Shown: piece after piece, positions 10,801 through 22,722 of the stretch | Numbering within the stretch: position 1 is the first letter of the stretch | Layout of the letters: each line of letters begins with the position of its first letter | NCBI GenBank assembly: GCA_047967505.1 | Contig: CM106539.1 | DNA length: 64,000 nucleotides | Source of the DNA: Dipteris shenzhenensis | Taxonomy: Eukaryota > Polypodiophyta > Polypodiopsida > Gleicheniales | Reading direction: 5' to 3' (one strand) | Made by a program: the position numbers and the translations under genes | The notes under the pieces: model-generated | The model's input: the letters and a program-made list of their open reading frames with translations, nothing else | Told to the model about the DNA's origin: nothing | Databases searched by the model: none

Positions 10801-11409
10801 GAATAGAAGCTCTCTCTCTTTTCAAGAGTAGTGTTCATATTCTTCATGATCTTGACTCTTGTGAATGCCACTTACCCCCTTCCCCCTTCTTCTTTCTCAT
10901 TGCCTTCTCCTTCTCCCCTCCCCCTCTTGCCTCCTCAGTCTTCTTCCCCTCTCCCTCTCCCCTTTCCTTCTTGTGGATTCACATTTGCAACAACTCCAAG
11001 AGTCATTGGAGTGACACATGTGGACCATTCATGCTTACATAGCTCTCACAAGGAATATCTTGGAGTAGGAGGCTCAATCGGCATTCCTTTAACTCCCCAT
11101 GACACGTGAGTCACCACCAAACTACACAAGTGGGAATTCCTCCTATATTCTTATTTTGCTAGAAGGTTCATAGGGCAACCAGAACCCAGTCATCACCTCT
11201 AGGCCTAAGGTACAATTGACATTACCTATAGTGTCTACGTACATATGCAAGTGAGTGCTTATGATACAATATAATGCTAACTAGGGAAGATTTGGGACCC
11301 CCAAATATTCATTTTTGTTGGGAAAGTCTTGCGTGTTAATGTAGTAGTGCTTTAGTCTACTCTCATTGAATGTCAATGTGAACTAGACTCAATTGAGTGT
11401 TTCTAGTAG
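7824..11409. other. Decayed sequence, no gene recognised
   Basis: Only short, unsupported ORFs are present. Between about 8739 and 9430 a motif like ACACAAGAACCTTCC recurs six times at irregular spacing (near 8739, 8827, 9216, 9252, 9384 and 9415), hinting at an old coding or tandem repeat. A pyrimidine-rich run lies at 10875-10975. The region separates Ty3 LTR/leader A from the minus-strand Ty3 remnant. Confidence 0.4.
10211..10314. repeat. 50-bp tandem duplication
   Basis: TCTTCTTCTTTCTTTGAAAG and the following 30 bases are repeated from 10261. The second copy carries a 4-bp insertion before TCCAATCCATCCAC. This is a recent local duplication in noncoding DNA. Confidence 0.85.
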
Positions 11410-11575
11410 CACTACTTCAACAGGATTCATCTTTTTTAATATATAAGGCCTTTGACCTAGATGTTTGAGCTTGCCCTTATAGGTTTTGGCATTTTAGAGT
11501 AGCACTAGGTCACCTTCCTTGATATCTTTATCTTTGAGGTTTCTATCAAACCATGCCTTTCTTCTTCTCCTACCA
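11410..11575 (-). pseudogene. Ty3 integrase C-terminal fragment
   Basis: The minus strand encodes AWFDRNLKDKDIKEGDLVLL, a stop where tyrosine or a similar residue is expected, then KGKLKHLGQRPYILKK. This is the GPY/F-type tail of plant Ty3 integrases (usual pattern KGKL.H.WLGPYIV). That tail follows the catalytic core and normally ends the pol polyprotein, yet here nothing of the core remains upstream. The fragment therefore shows the right edge of a large internal deletion. Confidence 0.75.
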
Positions 11576-12313
11576 AAGCAAGATCCACTTTTTTGGTCTT
11601 GGCAGGCCCTTCATTCATTGACTCAGTTTCCCTTAGCTAGCCTTTCATACACTGACTCAGTTTCCCTTTGACTATCTATTTCCTTGGGGCTTGAATCTCT
11701 TATTGGTTAGGGCATTGCTACTTTTGCATCTCCCCTTTTATAGTTTTTGAAATAGCTAGAACTTCTCTTAGGTCCTCATAGCATAGTGAGGTACTTCGCC
11801 TACCTATATTACTATTGATTGTTGTGGAAGATGATTGATCCCTCGCTTCATTGTTCACTTGCTTTTATTTTTTATTTGTATTATCCTTTTAGTCTTCATT
11901 CTCACATTGGGTTTAAACTTTTGAATCTCTTACCCTATGAGATTAGTGACGTATTTTCAATGGGCATATTATTTGCAAGTAACGGCTCTTTGGCCATGTA
12001 TGCACCTTTCAGTCCCTTCGGATCCCGTTGGAAATTTTGTGGCTTAGGGGCTTGGGTGGGCTTTGTTAAGTACAATTCCACGATTGTAGCTTGCACTCTT
12101 TATATTCATTGAGGTGCTCCACCTTATCTTTTTGGCATTGCACACCCTTTTTCTTTTTCCTTGACCATCTGCTATTTGCTAGTGTATGAGGGTCTAGCTT
12201 GGGGTACTCCACTGCCATTAATTTGTGATGGATTGCCATTCCATTAAACCTAACCTTCTAGGTTGGCATTATTTATGTTTGTTTCTAGGTTCCAATCAAA
12301 GTCTGCACCATAG

Positions 12314-12427
12314 CCTTCAATAATGGCCTCTTTAGGGTCACTATCCCATTCTATACCAACCATTAGATTGGCCTCAATAATGGATTCTTTAGGGTCACTA
12401 TCCGACTCTATACCTACCATGAGATTG
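12314..12427 (-). repeat. 57-bp in-frame tandem duplication
   Basis: Two 57-bp units start at 12314 and 12371 with a few differences. On the minus strand each encodes a version of NLMVGIESDSDPKESIIEA. The length is a multiple of three, so the coding frame was kept when the duplication arose. Confidence 0.8.
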
Positions 12428-12440
12428 GTACATCCATTGT

Positions 12441-13370
12441 TTATAAGTTTTCATCTTGGATTGGTGGTTCTAGATGTATCATTTGTGCATCCACATCCGG
12501 CAACATTTGATGTGCTATCTTCAAGTTATCGATCGTGGCCAATGCTTGTATCCAATTGTTGATGTCACTTTGGCTACCACCTTCTATGGGCTTGAGGTCT
12601 TTCAATGCTGAAAGTGATGCATGACTAGTGGCTATGGTGGAAGAAGTGTCATCAATGTTTCGAGGTGTAATGGGTTTGATTTCCCTTGTTCCCATATTTA
12701 TTTTGATAGTAGTAACTCTGTTCTAAATTGTGATCCTATCTACGCCCCCTCATGGAATGCTAAAGCCTCTCTAAGCCATGGAATTCCCAATAATATTTGG
12801 TATGCTACCGAGCCTTTGGGAAGACTAGTATGGTGAATTGTATTGTGAAGCTGACTCCAACAATTTTTGTTGGCACATTATCAACAACTCCCAGTGGCTT
12901 CATCTTTGTATGATTGGCTAGGCGTATGTTGAATGTGGCATTCCTCATTGGTGGCATTCCCCATTCTTCATAGATATCTTTTGCTAGGATGTTTACCTCC
13001 TATCCCACTATCCACTATTGTAGGTTGTTGGCCAAAGGTTTTATGCTCTAGTAGGATGGTTACATGTTTTATGTCATCCCTAGCACCAAATTTGATCTAA
13101 GATATTTTTATCTTCCAATTTGAGTGATTAGGGACCTTGTGAAAATTCAATACACCCCTTGAATCTCTCCCATATTGTAGGGAATTTTCTCAATAGGGTT
13201 TCAATTGGGATTGTGACAGGGTAGCTAATTAAGTTGGCTAATGTAGTGCTGTCCAATTGGGGATGTAGTTTGTATGGGTTTATTAACCTTTGGTTAGTGA
13301 TGGGTTCAATCACTGTGTCCACACTTGGTGTCCTTGGTACCCTAGCAATGGCTTCTACTATCTTTTCCAT
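12441..13370 (-). pseudogene. Ty3 protease/linker region, broken
   Basis: Two minus-strand pieces are clear. The piece 13370-13128 includes PVTIPIETLLRKFPTIWERF, paralleling PVLIPIGILLRNCPNLWESF in the plus copy near 62160. The piece 12695-12441 includes DDTSSTIATSHASLSA and INNWIQALATIDN, paralleling DDTSSMTISSKSAP and VNNWIQTLATIDN near 62700-62820. The segment between should hold the aspartic protease, but on this copy the DGGAG signature has decayed. The protease would process Gag-Pol; here it is inactive. Confidence 0.65.
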
Positions 13371-13509
13371 CTCAAAATGCTTGTGTTCTTGTCTTACCTA
13401 GTGCTTTAGGTCTTGATACCAAGCTTTCTCAATTTTCGCATTTGGGTAGAATTCTTTTTGGATTGGGAGTAGATGTGCTTGTGTGGCATTGCTTTGCTTT
13501 GTCTTGGGA

Positions 13510-15198
13510 CTAGAAAGGCTTGTTTTGATTTTGGAATCTTTTCCTTTTGTGTGAAAGATAGCTTTTTTCATGTTGCTTCTTTTTGCTTGTTATCACAAGT
13601 ACCAAATGGGACACCACACTTTTTGTTGCCATACTATGACTTTCAATGCCAATGATTCCAAGGAGTACATCTAGTTTTATTGCATTATCTTGTTTAGACT
13701 TTGCTCTGAGTGGAAAATCCATGCATGCATGCCTAACTCCACAATATTTTCACATAGGTTGAAATGTGTTTGGGCTACCTCTATTGTGCATTTTGCTATC
13801 CAATGGTTTTCCCTATATTTGAAGCATTGTATGGGTGCTCAGTATAGGTATCACTTTCTTTGGTTAAAAAAAAAGTATAGGTATCACTTGATTTTAATCC
13901 ATCAGGATGAGTACTTCTATACTTTCCATGTAATACATGGGGTACTCTGGTTCATATTCATATTGTAGTTTCCATTCTTCAAGTTGGAGTTGTTGAAACA
14001 GGACCTCACTGGGATTACTGCTAGATCAAGATTGGGAGCTCAGGGGTATTGTGGAGGATTGTGATTTCTCAATAGTTGATGCACTTGTGTCCTCACAGGG
14101 ATGGGGTTGAGCCTCACATCTATACATTAGTTGCAAGTGCTGGCTGCTTGCACACCAGGATTGGGGCTTGTGGGTGGTGTATGGGGCCTGAGTTGTGCAA
14201 ACCCTATATTGTAGAAGTATGTGTTTACATCATTGCCTAAAACATTGCAAATTTCACACCATAACCTTGTGGGTTAGGCCATTTTTGGTGGGTCGAGTCT
14301 GCTTCTAAGGAGTGGGAACTCATTTTTTGTGTGGTTGGCCATGCAATGTGGACACCACACATTTTCTCATACTATGGCTAAGAGAGTGGTAGCTTTTGAT
14401 CTATGGCTTGCATCATTACTTCTCTTACTCTTGAGGCAATGGCTTCCACTCGATCCTCAGTGTCATGATCCTTGGAGGAAGTGCTTCCCTTCTTGGAAGA
14501 CTTATTGTCATGATGACTTGATTTATGGTCATCATCATTGTCAGTGTCAGAGTCAATCATGCCAACCTCAATGTCAATTGCGGCTTCATGACTATCATTG
14601 TAATGTTCATAGTTGTTGACTTTCTTCATTTCTTTTTGAATAGGCTTTTTTAATCCAAAAATAAACCATGCAATTAAGTATTTTTCATCAATATGGGGAA
14701 CACACTTGGCTATCAAAATCTTCATTCTTCCCAAGTTCACTCTGACTTTGTCTTTTTGCCCTATTGGATATTCCCAAGTTGGAGGGTAGGATCATCTTGT
14801 AACCTTTCACATTGGAATCTCCTTTTGAATTGGTTGGAGAGAAGATCCCATGTGGCTCTTTTCTCCACAAGAAGGTCTCCTTTTGAATTGGTAGGAGAGA
14901 AGATCCCATGTGGCTCTTTTCTCCACAAGAAGGTCTAGATACCATTTAGAGGCCTCACTAGTTAAGGCCATGGGAAACTAGGTTGATTTTGTTTCATTTG
15001 ATTGGTCCTTGCTAGTAGGGCATGGTGTGTCAAAGAGTAGGATAAATCTTTTAGGTTCTCCGCATCCATTTTACTTTGGCATTTTGAGTTTACGAAAGTG
15101 TCTTCTCCCATTGTTCTTGTTGTTGTTGTGTCATTGATTGAAAACATTATCGGAATCAAAATCTTTGTGTACTTCTTCATCCCATTGTCGTTTAGCAA
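13510..15198 (-). pseudogene. gag: Ty3 Gag, broken
   Basis: Pieces at 15198-14962, 14945-14688, 14740-14378 and 13722-13510 follow the Gag order of the plus copy. The acidic stretch AAIDIEVGMIDSDTDNDDD matches AEAIDIEDGMTDSDTSSDDG (near 60820), and MMQAIDQKLPLS matches MMQAMEQKLHLS. IKLDVLLGIIGIES matches VKLDVSIGIIGVDQ near 61690. The zinc-knuckle part expected near 13900-14300 is not open. Gag packages element RNA; several frameshifts make this copy dead. Confidence 0.7.
14819..14934 (-). repeat. 58-bp tandem duplication inside Ty3 gag
   Basis: The segment starting CTCCTTTTGAATTGG at 14819 repeats 58 bp later with one visible substitution (GGTTGG versus GGTAGG). The unit is not a multiple of three, so it shifts the gag frame. 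It is nearly identical between copies, so it is younger than the general decay of the element. Confidence 0.85.
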
Positions 15199-15762
15199 TG
15201 TTGCTTATCAAGGGAAAGAGGTTGAATTGTTGGAGAGAGCATTGAGAGTATAAGACAGCTCCTAGAAGTAGGTGGGTTCTATAATTATTCTAATATTGGA
15301 TACATAGACAACTCTTATTTTTGGCCCTTCAAGTGGGTGCATATGATGGTGAAGTCTGCGGTTGAGCTTTTACCTTAAAAGGCCCAAAAATGGTAAAGAA
15401 TGTGTGATCGATGGGTCAAAATAAATGCCTATGTGGAGACATCTAGAGGAGCCCAAAATGATAGAAAATTGAACCAGAAAAGTTATTCTATTATAGGACT
15501 TTGTGCTTGTGAACCTAGGTTCGATTGGGGGTGCAATTTGGCCTTTGAATGGACAAGATAGGAGCCTTGAAAGTAGGGGCAAAAATGGGCAATTTTCAAT
15601 AAAGGCCCCCCTCTTTTTTCTTTCTCTTTTTTTCTTTTTTTTTGGGGATAAGTGAGTGGAGAAAGGGTTTAGCTTACCTTAGTTACTCTGGTTAGATGAT
15701 TGCAATTTAGTTTACGTAACTTTTGATTTGGCTAGTCTACCTCTAGATACTTAGATAGTTAG

Positions 15763-15882
15763 GACAAAGTGTGGCTAGGTGGACTCACCTACTACTAAAT
15801 CTGGCTAGACTAGGGTTAATTTTGACAAAGTGTGGTTAGAAGGAGTCTCCTACTAACTTTGGTTAGACTACGATTAATTTGT
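15763..15882. repeat. Diverged ~61-bp tandem duplication
   Basis: Two units begin GACAAAGTGTGG at 15763 and 15824. They share the pattern of CTCC/CACCTACTA then GGNTAGACTA then GTTAATTT, with many substitutions, so the duplication is old. Confidence 0.65.
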
Positions 15883-16859
15883 ACTTAGTTTAGTCTAACT
15901 ATAGTTAGTGCATGGAATTATTTATTTTTGGGTTCAGATAGGTCTAGTTAGTTTAGAATGGAACGGGACAGATGGTGCTGTGATAGGGTGATGGATGGTA
16001 GCATCGGGACAGGTGCTGAAAGAGTAACTAGAGGTGTGTAACCTGAGGCATGGTAGTTGTAGAGTAGGAGGCGGTGCAATTAAGGGAAGCAGGCTAACAA
16101 AGTTAGATATGGGGTTCATGAATGGTGATGGGAACCATCATTGAGTGGCATGGCCATCAAGGAGCAAGGCTACTGCACGATGTGGGATGTGTTAGCATGA
16201 ATGTAAAAAAGGGTGGCAACATGATTGGAGGTGCCCCATTGTGGTGATCCTTATGAGGTGGTAGGGGAATGATATGTATAGTGGGGCCATGGACTACATA
16301 GTAGGGTGACACGACACTCAGGGGTGGATAGGGGAATGTCTGCCGTGGTTGGGAAAAGCACCTGAGGCATACATGAGGTGTTGTGGGCATGGGCCACAGC
16401 TAGGGTGTGTGAGGTGGTGCATGACCCCCAAGGTGGCTAGAGTGGAGGCAGGTGGCATGGGCCCAAGGGGCTGGCGATGCCTAGCACAGTGGAAAGGGAG
16501 GAAGTCAGAGTGGGTGGTGTGTCACACGGGTGCAAAAACTATGGGAGAGGCATGGTGCCCATGGTACAAGTCCGTGGGCATGGCGGTTGTGGGAGGGGCC
16601 AATGGTGCATAGGATGAGTGAATTACGGGTCCTGTTGTGGCTCCACTTGAGGTGCCAGGATTGCTTGATGCAAAGGGTGGTTTGAGACATAGAGGACGGG
16701 TGTGCAATAGAGGGGAGAGGAGACACGGGTCAGTGCTCAAGATGGCACAGCTCGACGCTCAGGTGGCAAGACAAGACTTGGTAGTGCAGAGATCAAAGGG
16801 GCATGTGCAACCATGAGAGAAGGCTTCACGCTGGCACAGTCGAGTCAAGGGGTTTTTTT

Positions 16860-17265
16860 AAAAGGGACTTTTAGTAAGAGGGGGTTAGAGAGAGAAGAGG
16901 ATGAGGTAGAGAGAGAATGGGAGAGTGGGCGTGAAGAGAAAGGAAGGGGGTGGAAGGAAGAGTATGAGAGAGGGCATAAAGAGAATGGAGAGAGTGGAAG
17001 GGGAGTGAAGAGGGGAGGGTGAGGAGATGTGGAAATGTAAGAGAGTGAGAATGAAAAGGGTTAGAGAATGGAAATCCGAAAGAAAGAGAATGCGGGGATA
17101 AGAGAACAAAGAGGAGGTGAGCAAGAGAGAATGGGAGAGTGGGACAGAAAAGTGAAAGTGAGAAGTGAGGGGGGTATGCAAGAGTAAATGGGGTATGCAA
17201 GAGTGAATGGTGAAGCATTGCAGAGTAGGGGAGATGATTTTATGGGGAGGGAGGGAAGGAGGGGG
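16860..17265 (+). repeat. ~400-bp purine-rich tract
   Basis: The plus strand is almost entirely A and G, in GAGAGAGA, GGAAGG and GGGAGG-like runs, ending in GGAGGGAGGGAAGGAGG. The reverse strand therefore gives long but meaningless S/L/P/H-rich ORFs. Such strand-asymmetric tracts can form triplex or G-rich structures; none is demonstrated here. Confidence 0.75.
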
Positions 17266-19075
17266 GGGCTTAGAGGGTCAACTTTTATGATTAGTGCTTA
17301 ATTTGGTTTATGGAAGTCACCATTTTAGAACATGTAATTGAGGTGAAATTTTATAATTTTGTAGTAATTGGAAACATTTTCATACTCCTTTGCCTTGGGT
17401 GATTTATCTTTAATGGTTTTCATAGGCGTTCTTTTCCATGCAAGCAACCACATGATCTATTTTCATTTTAGGTTCTAACCTCCTTGTTGGCAACAACACA
17501 AAAATGTTAATATCACTTTCTCTCTTATTTCCAGTACCTAAGGGTTTACTCACCTACAGTTATGCATTGCCCATTTTAGGTAGTGTAGGTGTTTACAATT
17601 GTAGCATAGGTCCTCCGTCATATTCCAGCGATAGCTATAAGTCAAAGCATGGAACGGAGTTCTTGTATGAGCTTAGGAGTGTTAATCACACAGTTTGTTG
17701 GAGCTTCTCACCTCCATAGGGATTCAAGGGTTTAGAAGGAAGATAGGGTCAAGAAATTTAACCAGGGGTTTAACATTGAGAAAGAGTTGCAGGGTTGAGG
17801 AGTGGAGACCTAGTGTCTCCTTCACAGATTCATGGGGTTAAGGATTGAGGAGGAGTGAACTAGAGTGAGGAGGGAGGAGGAAGATGTGGAGGGAGGAGGA
17901 GGAGAAGGAGGAGGAGGGACGAGGATGGGAGATTGCAAGGTTAGAACATGCTAGCATAGGTTGATGGTATTAAGGGAGCATGGACGCGAGGAGATTAAGC
18001 ACATGAACACAAAAATAAACTAAACATTGAACCTGAGTGGGAGCTTCTTTGTCTCTCTAGCCATGCTCTTACCTTCATATTGTAAAATAGCTCCCATGCA
18101 TTTATTACCTTAGTGCTTAGCCCCAAACTTGACTCTACTTGGGGTCAAGTGTGCTTGAGGAAGATTTTCCTTGCTTAGTTTCTCTATTTGGAATTGGGGT
18201 TAGCTTCCCTCCCTTTCCATTTACTCCCTTAGCCCCCATTTCCATTCCTCATCACCTTCCCACCACGAAACCTTGCCCAATTTCACACTCCCTTCCCCCC
18301 CTTCCAATTGCTCTATTCACACATGCGATAATCCCAAATCTCAGCATCGACCCTTGGTTGCCACCCCTGGCGATGCTACTCAGCCGTCATTATTGGCAAA
18401 CTGCAGCCGGAGAACCCACCATTGCTTGTCACCCCACCAACTGGTGGACTTACCTAATGCTCCACCCCTAGTTTGTTGTTTTTGGTTGCCCATGTATCTG
18501 ACCCCATCATCGACAGCCATCTCCCCTCTTGCCACTATATCCACCATCGTATTTTGCTATTGCTTGCCATGCTGGGCTGAGTCACCGACCCATGCTTGCC
18601 TACACTTGTTGCCATTATTGTCGATGCCTCTTTTCCTCCCCCTCTTTTGTTGTTCATTCACTGCTCCCCGACGTTCCCCATCCCACAAACCCAAGAGGCC
18701 ATCTCTACTATTAATGTTGCCAGAGGCAGCTATCATGCCCTCTAAAAAAATGAAAACAAGTTGAAGTTTCTTCAGTGGGCCTACCCTAGTAGATGCTTGC
18801 ATTGTGTTTAGTTTTGTGGTGATCTTCTAGTTTTTAATTATTCCTTTTGGCATTCATTTTTAAGTGGTCCTCTATATTTCTATTGTTGTGTAAAGCACTG
18901 AGTGGTCTGACTAGTATATGTAGTTCGTGCCGGATTTTATCGTCTCTTCTTTTTTGTTTGGATCCCTGCTCACACGACAGCCACCACAAGCCTCGTAGTG
19001 GAACTCAACCAAGGGATTGTTTAGGTTAACGAAGTGAAGAATGCCATGCACTTGCGAGCAAAGTAGACACGATTG

Positions 19076-19937
19076 TTAGAATGTCAAGGATTGTAGATGC
19101 ATGAACTTGGTGTAATTAGTGAAAATGTACCTTCTTCTATGAAGTAGTTGCGAGACATGACGTATGAAGGCATCATGCAATGTGGTGCGGAGATTCCCTT
19201 CTGGTACTGCCCCTAAGATAATGAAATCAAACACACCCAAGGCATGCCTTGCATGCATGTATGAAATATTCTCGGCAATGTACATCATGATGCCTTCATC
19301 AATAAACTCATCCACCAATCGAGCAAGGGTGTGCCTTCTTTTGGACATGAATGACAACTGTTGCATGGAAAAAAATTAAAAAAATGAAATCCTACAAAAT
19401 TCGAATGAAAATAGCTTTTGGATAAGATGCTCACCGTAGCGGGTTGGGCCCATCCGCAAGAATGATCTGGTCACTTGGCGGTCCATCAACGTCAACTTTC
19501 ACAATCACAAATGGCAGTGTATCAATGACTCATGTAAACGGTGCATGTAAGTTATCCATTTGGTTTGCTGCCCAGGGCGCATAGCGTCGTGTGATCGTAT
19601 CTGGAACAAAGGATATGGCTTCATCAAACGGTTCACCTTTCAAAACTGTTGTGGTTGCATCAACACGCAATGACAAAGAGGATTTTCCTCCCTCGCCAGA
19701 GCCTTGTTTTCAAATGGTAGGACCCTCGATTCTATAGAATTCATCAACTTGAAAAACATCCTTGAAATCCAAAACATATGTGTGCGGGACATGTAATGTA
19801 ATGGTCTCCGAGCATGTGCAATCAGTGAGATCTATGCGTATGTACACGGGATGCAACACATCTTTTGCTTTGAAAGTACCATACTTTGCTGAAACCTTTC
19901 CTTCAAAGGCAAAGCAATGTGATAGAAACTTGGACAA
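19076..19937 (-). pseudogene. Broken, intron-containing gene fragment of unknown function
   Basis: On the minus strand an open stretch (19937-19710) encodes KYGTFKAKDVLHPVYIRIDL and ends at a stop after RIEGPTI. A second frame (about 19690-19435) then encodes SLRVDATTTVLKGEPFDEAI, RRYAPWAANQMDN, one stop, and FVIVKVDVDGPPSDQIILAD. It ends at a GTGAGC donor-like site. A 77-bp AT-rich gap (19434-19358) ends in CAACAG, and a further 94-residue open stretch follows (SKRRHTLARLVDEFIDEGIM, then HALGVFDFIILGAVPEGNLR). The simple splice does not keep the frame. This looks like a genomic copy of a real plant gene with indels, not a retrotransposon. I do not recognise the family; the beta-rich first part could be an OB-like fold, but that is a guess. 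Confidence 0.4.
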
Positions 19938-22710
19938 TGCACCTATGGTCAGGGTTGGTAAAGCATTTGCATTGGTCGGATTGATGTTGCCATGAATGTT
20001 GGTCCTGCTAGGGCCGCTTTCATCATTTGGAAGGAACAGTTTTCGATTGGGTTTGGGGCATCCACGTCATTGTGGCAAAGGCTCTTTCCATGTTGCGCCC
20101 TGATCTTTAAACTCCCTAAAAATTTCGGTTATGATTTGGGTAAGAAGTACTCAAATATATTTGATAAGTTTTAGGCTATATAGTTTTCTTTGAAAATTAC
20201 TTCCTTTAATTCCCTTCCTATGTTCATTACTGAATTGCTTGTGGCTTTATGTTGCATTGCAATGGTGGATAATGTGCGTTTATGAATATAATTTCTTCTT
20301 TTTCCAAAGCCTAGAAGATGAGACCAATGAAGTGTTGCAATCTATAAATCTAGAAGTTTGTAAGTGCAAAAGTTATTCTTTCTTCTAAAGTTGTACTTAC
20401 AAATGCATTGGAAAAATGGCTTCTCTTCGAAAGCAAAACAACTAAATTTACTATGCTTATCTAATTTCATTGTTGTAAAGGTTATGCAAAGAAAAAGGAA
20501 GGGGAGTAATGGTATCAAATCTTAACAAAAGAAATAGCAAAATTTTGAATGTAAAAGCTATATATTCTTACCAATGTTTGAAACCATAGCGAAGTAGTAT
20601 ACGAGAGCGAGTAACAAATGCAAAGCAAATTAAAACAGCTTCATTGCAGTTTGGAAAACTAGTGATCCTTTCTAACAAAATGTATTTGCGGCATAACTAT
20701 AGTCTTAAAACAAAGCTTGAACTTTTCATTGGGACATTTCAATGTGCGTAGTAGTGCAACAAGTATGAAAAAGAAAGTTGGTAGTTCTAAAAGAAAAGCT
20801 TTCGAATTCTAGTTCCAAACTAATTGCCGGTAACGTCGGAGTCACCCTGCTCCTCCAAAAGTGGTGACCTTATATATAACTTAATTTGGCAATTGAGCCT
20901 TAGTTCACATCCTTTATCTCGGACGGTTTGACGAACTGGAAAGGGGATGCAAAATAAGAATGGATTGAACATCTTAGGAAAGAGTAATTCTTGGCTGGGT
21001 TCTCTAAAAACAAGCTCGTTTGCTTTATAGCCAGTTTTCTTTATTATGGTTCCTCAAGGAGTGCATATTTGTATGGTTGTTATTTCAAGCTTTAGAATAG
21101 AGAGGGGGGGAAAGAATTTATATCCAAGACTTTCAATGCATACTCTAAGAAGAATCAGATCAAAAGACTCTTGACAATGACACACATCCAACAAATAGGA
21201 TTGCAAAGAGGAAGAACCATTCCATGGTGCAAATGGAGTTGAGAATGCCAAGGTAGAACCTCCCACCGTCCTTCAACTTGGAGGGACTCAGTGCAATCCA
21301 CACCTTAAATTGACAAGCTTGGCCAGCATACAAAGGGTTGCAAGAAGAAGGCAAAGAGGAAGGGAAATGCTCAGCCCGATGAAGCATGAAAGTCGGATTT
21401 TGGAAAAGTTGATAAATTGAACTCTTCCTTGTCATAGAATGTTGTTTTGCATGAATAGATTGTAGATAGTAGTGCTTTCAAGTACATCTCCAACAATAAG
21501 GAGCGGCTCAAGGTGATGAATCCCACACATCCAAACTCCTTAGCATCAATGGGTAGTAGTAATCAAATGTTCCACTTACTATTCATGAAAGTGAGAAGCT
21601 ACTTCTTAATATTCCATGCGTTCCATCCATTTGTACCATTGAGACACCTGTTTTCTCCTCTCTTATCATCCTCTGAATCATTGCCATCCTTGTGTTTGTC
21701 ATCGCCCACCTTACCCTTGCCGTTGCGTTTTCTAACCCAAAGGAGGTCTTGCCATCTTCTCCAATAAACATCTTTCCCCTTGCTACTTCTTGCAACAACA
21801 TTGACCCATCTCCTAAAAAATGAGTGGCATTGTGGGCTCTGGTGTTTCAAAGTCTCTAAAGGTTTATGAAAGCATGTTGAGTAGAAAATGGCCAAATTTA
21901 TGGTGTCAATCTTCTAACCAACCATTCCTTTTTCATCCTCCTTGTGCATAATTGATTATTGTGACTCTTATTAAATTATGTCGCAAGTTTCTTCAACATC
22001 ATCTAGGCTTTGAAAGCCATCTCCATAAGCTAGATATAAAATATCACCACATCTACCATTATCCCAGTAATCATTGGAAGGAGCTTCCGCAACTTTGTTT
22101 TTCCAAACCTAGACTTCGTGTAGATTTGCAAGCTTCACACCCTTCCCAACGACAATCCAATGGGCTTCTCCATCTGTCTTTCCAATCCTTGACTTTGTAT
22201 GGATTTGTAGATGTCCCATCCTTCCCAATGACAACAGAGATCGTCTCTATGCCCATGGCCTAGGGGAGTCAATATATGTAACCCTCTATATCACGTGTGT
22301 TTAAGGCATATTTTTTAAATCTGTTATCTATATTGTATTAGTAAAACACACCCTTTTTCTATACAAATACGTAACTTGTTCAAAAAATGTTTTACATGAT
22401 ACCCCTCTATAAATATACTTCTATAAAAAACATGATTTAAAAATTCCCTTTTGTTGAGCCCACGGATCATCACATTTTTTGTATGTGACCCCCCTAGGCC
22501 CATGGTGACCTTCAAATTTGTATTGCAACCAATTGGATCCAAATCTTCACCTTTCTAGAGCAGATGGTTGCTACCATCCAATTGGAAACTAAAACCAATA
22601 AGAAAGCACTGCAAAAAACAAGCCAATAGTGCACTTCTCTAAACACTCCATCATGGCAAAAGGGCTTCTTCCTTCAGTATTGTCCTAGATCACGAGAGAA
22701 GAACCTTTGG
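19938..22710. other. No gene recognised
   Basis: Only short ORFs on both strands, none with a recognisable motif. ORFs at 21160-21435 (minus) and 21599-21895 (minus) were examined and left unassigned. The right edge is a copia primer-binding site on the minus strand, so the last few hundred bases may be the decayed interior of that copia element. Confidence 0.4.
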
Positions 22711-22722
22711 GCTCTAATACCA
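22711..22722 (-). other. Copia primer-binding site, start of a minus LTR
   Basis: The minus strand reads TGGTATTAGAGC, one base from the initiator tRNA-Met consensus. It is directly followed on the plus strand by TGTCAAATAA at 22723, a plausible LTR terminus. The other end of this LTR could not be found. Confidence 0.6.

Larger units (their letters stand above)
11410..15200 (-). mobile_element. Ty3 element remnant: gag, protease, then integrase C-terminus
   Basis: Read right to left on the minus strand, the order is Gag N-terminal region (15198-14690), Gag (14740-13510), protease/linker (13370-12441), and an integrase C-terminal tail (about 11575-11410). Reverse transcriptase, RNase H and the integrase core are absent from the 12440-11575 gap. 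The Gag and linker parts match the plus-strand copy at 60623-63706, so both belong to one family. I see no LTR on either side of this copy. Confidence 0.75.
15201..19075. other. No gene recognised; low-complexity DNA
   Basis: Contains a 61-bp duplication (15763-15882), a purine tract (16860-17265) and a second GA-rich patch (17860-17940). The longest ORF (18273-18764, plus) is H/P/S-rich with no motif, overlaps another ORF in a different frame, and is not supported. Confidence 0.4.

Noticed and set aside
16871-17218. Minus-strand ORFs of 98 and 115 residues
   Set aside because: They read the purine tract in reverse, giving repetitive S/L/H/F/P sequence with no domain.
18273-18764. 163-residue plus ORF
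   Set aside because: Overlaps a 110-residue ORF in another frame, is biased toward S, P, C and H, and has no motif or splice context.
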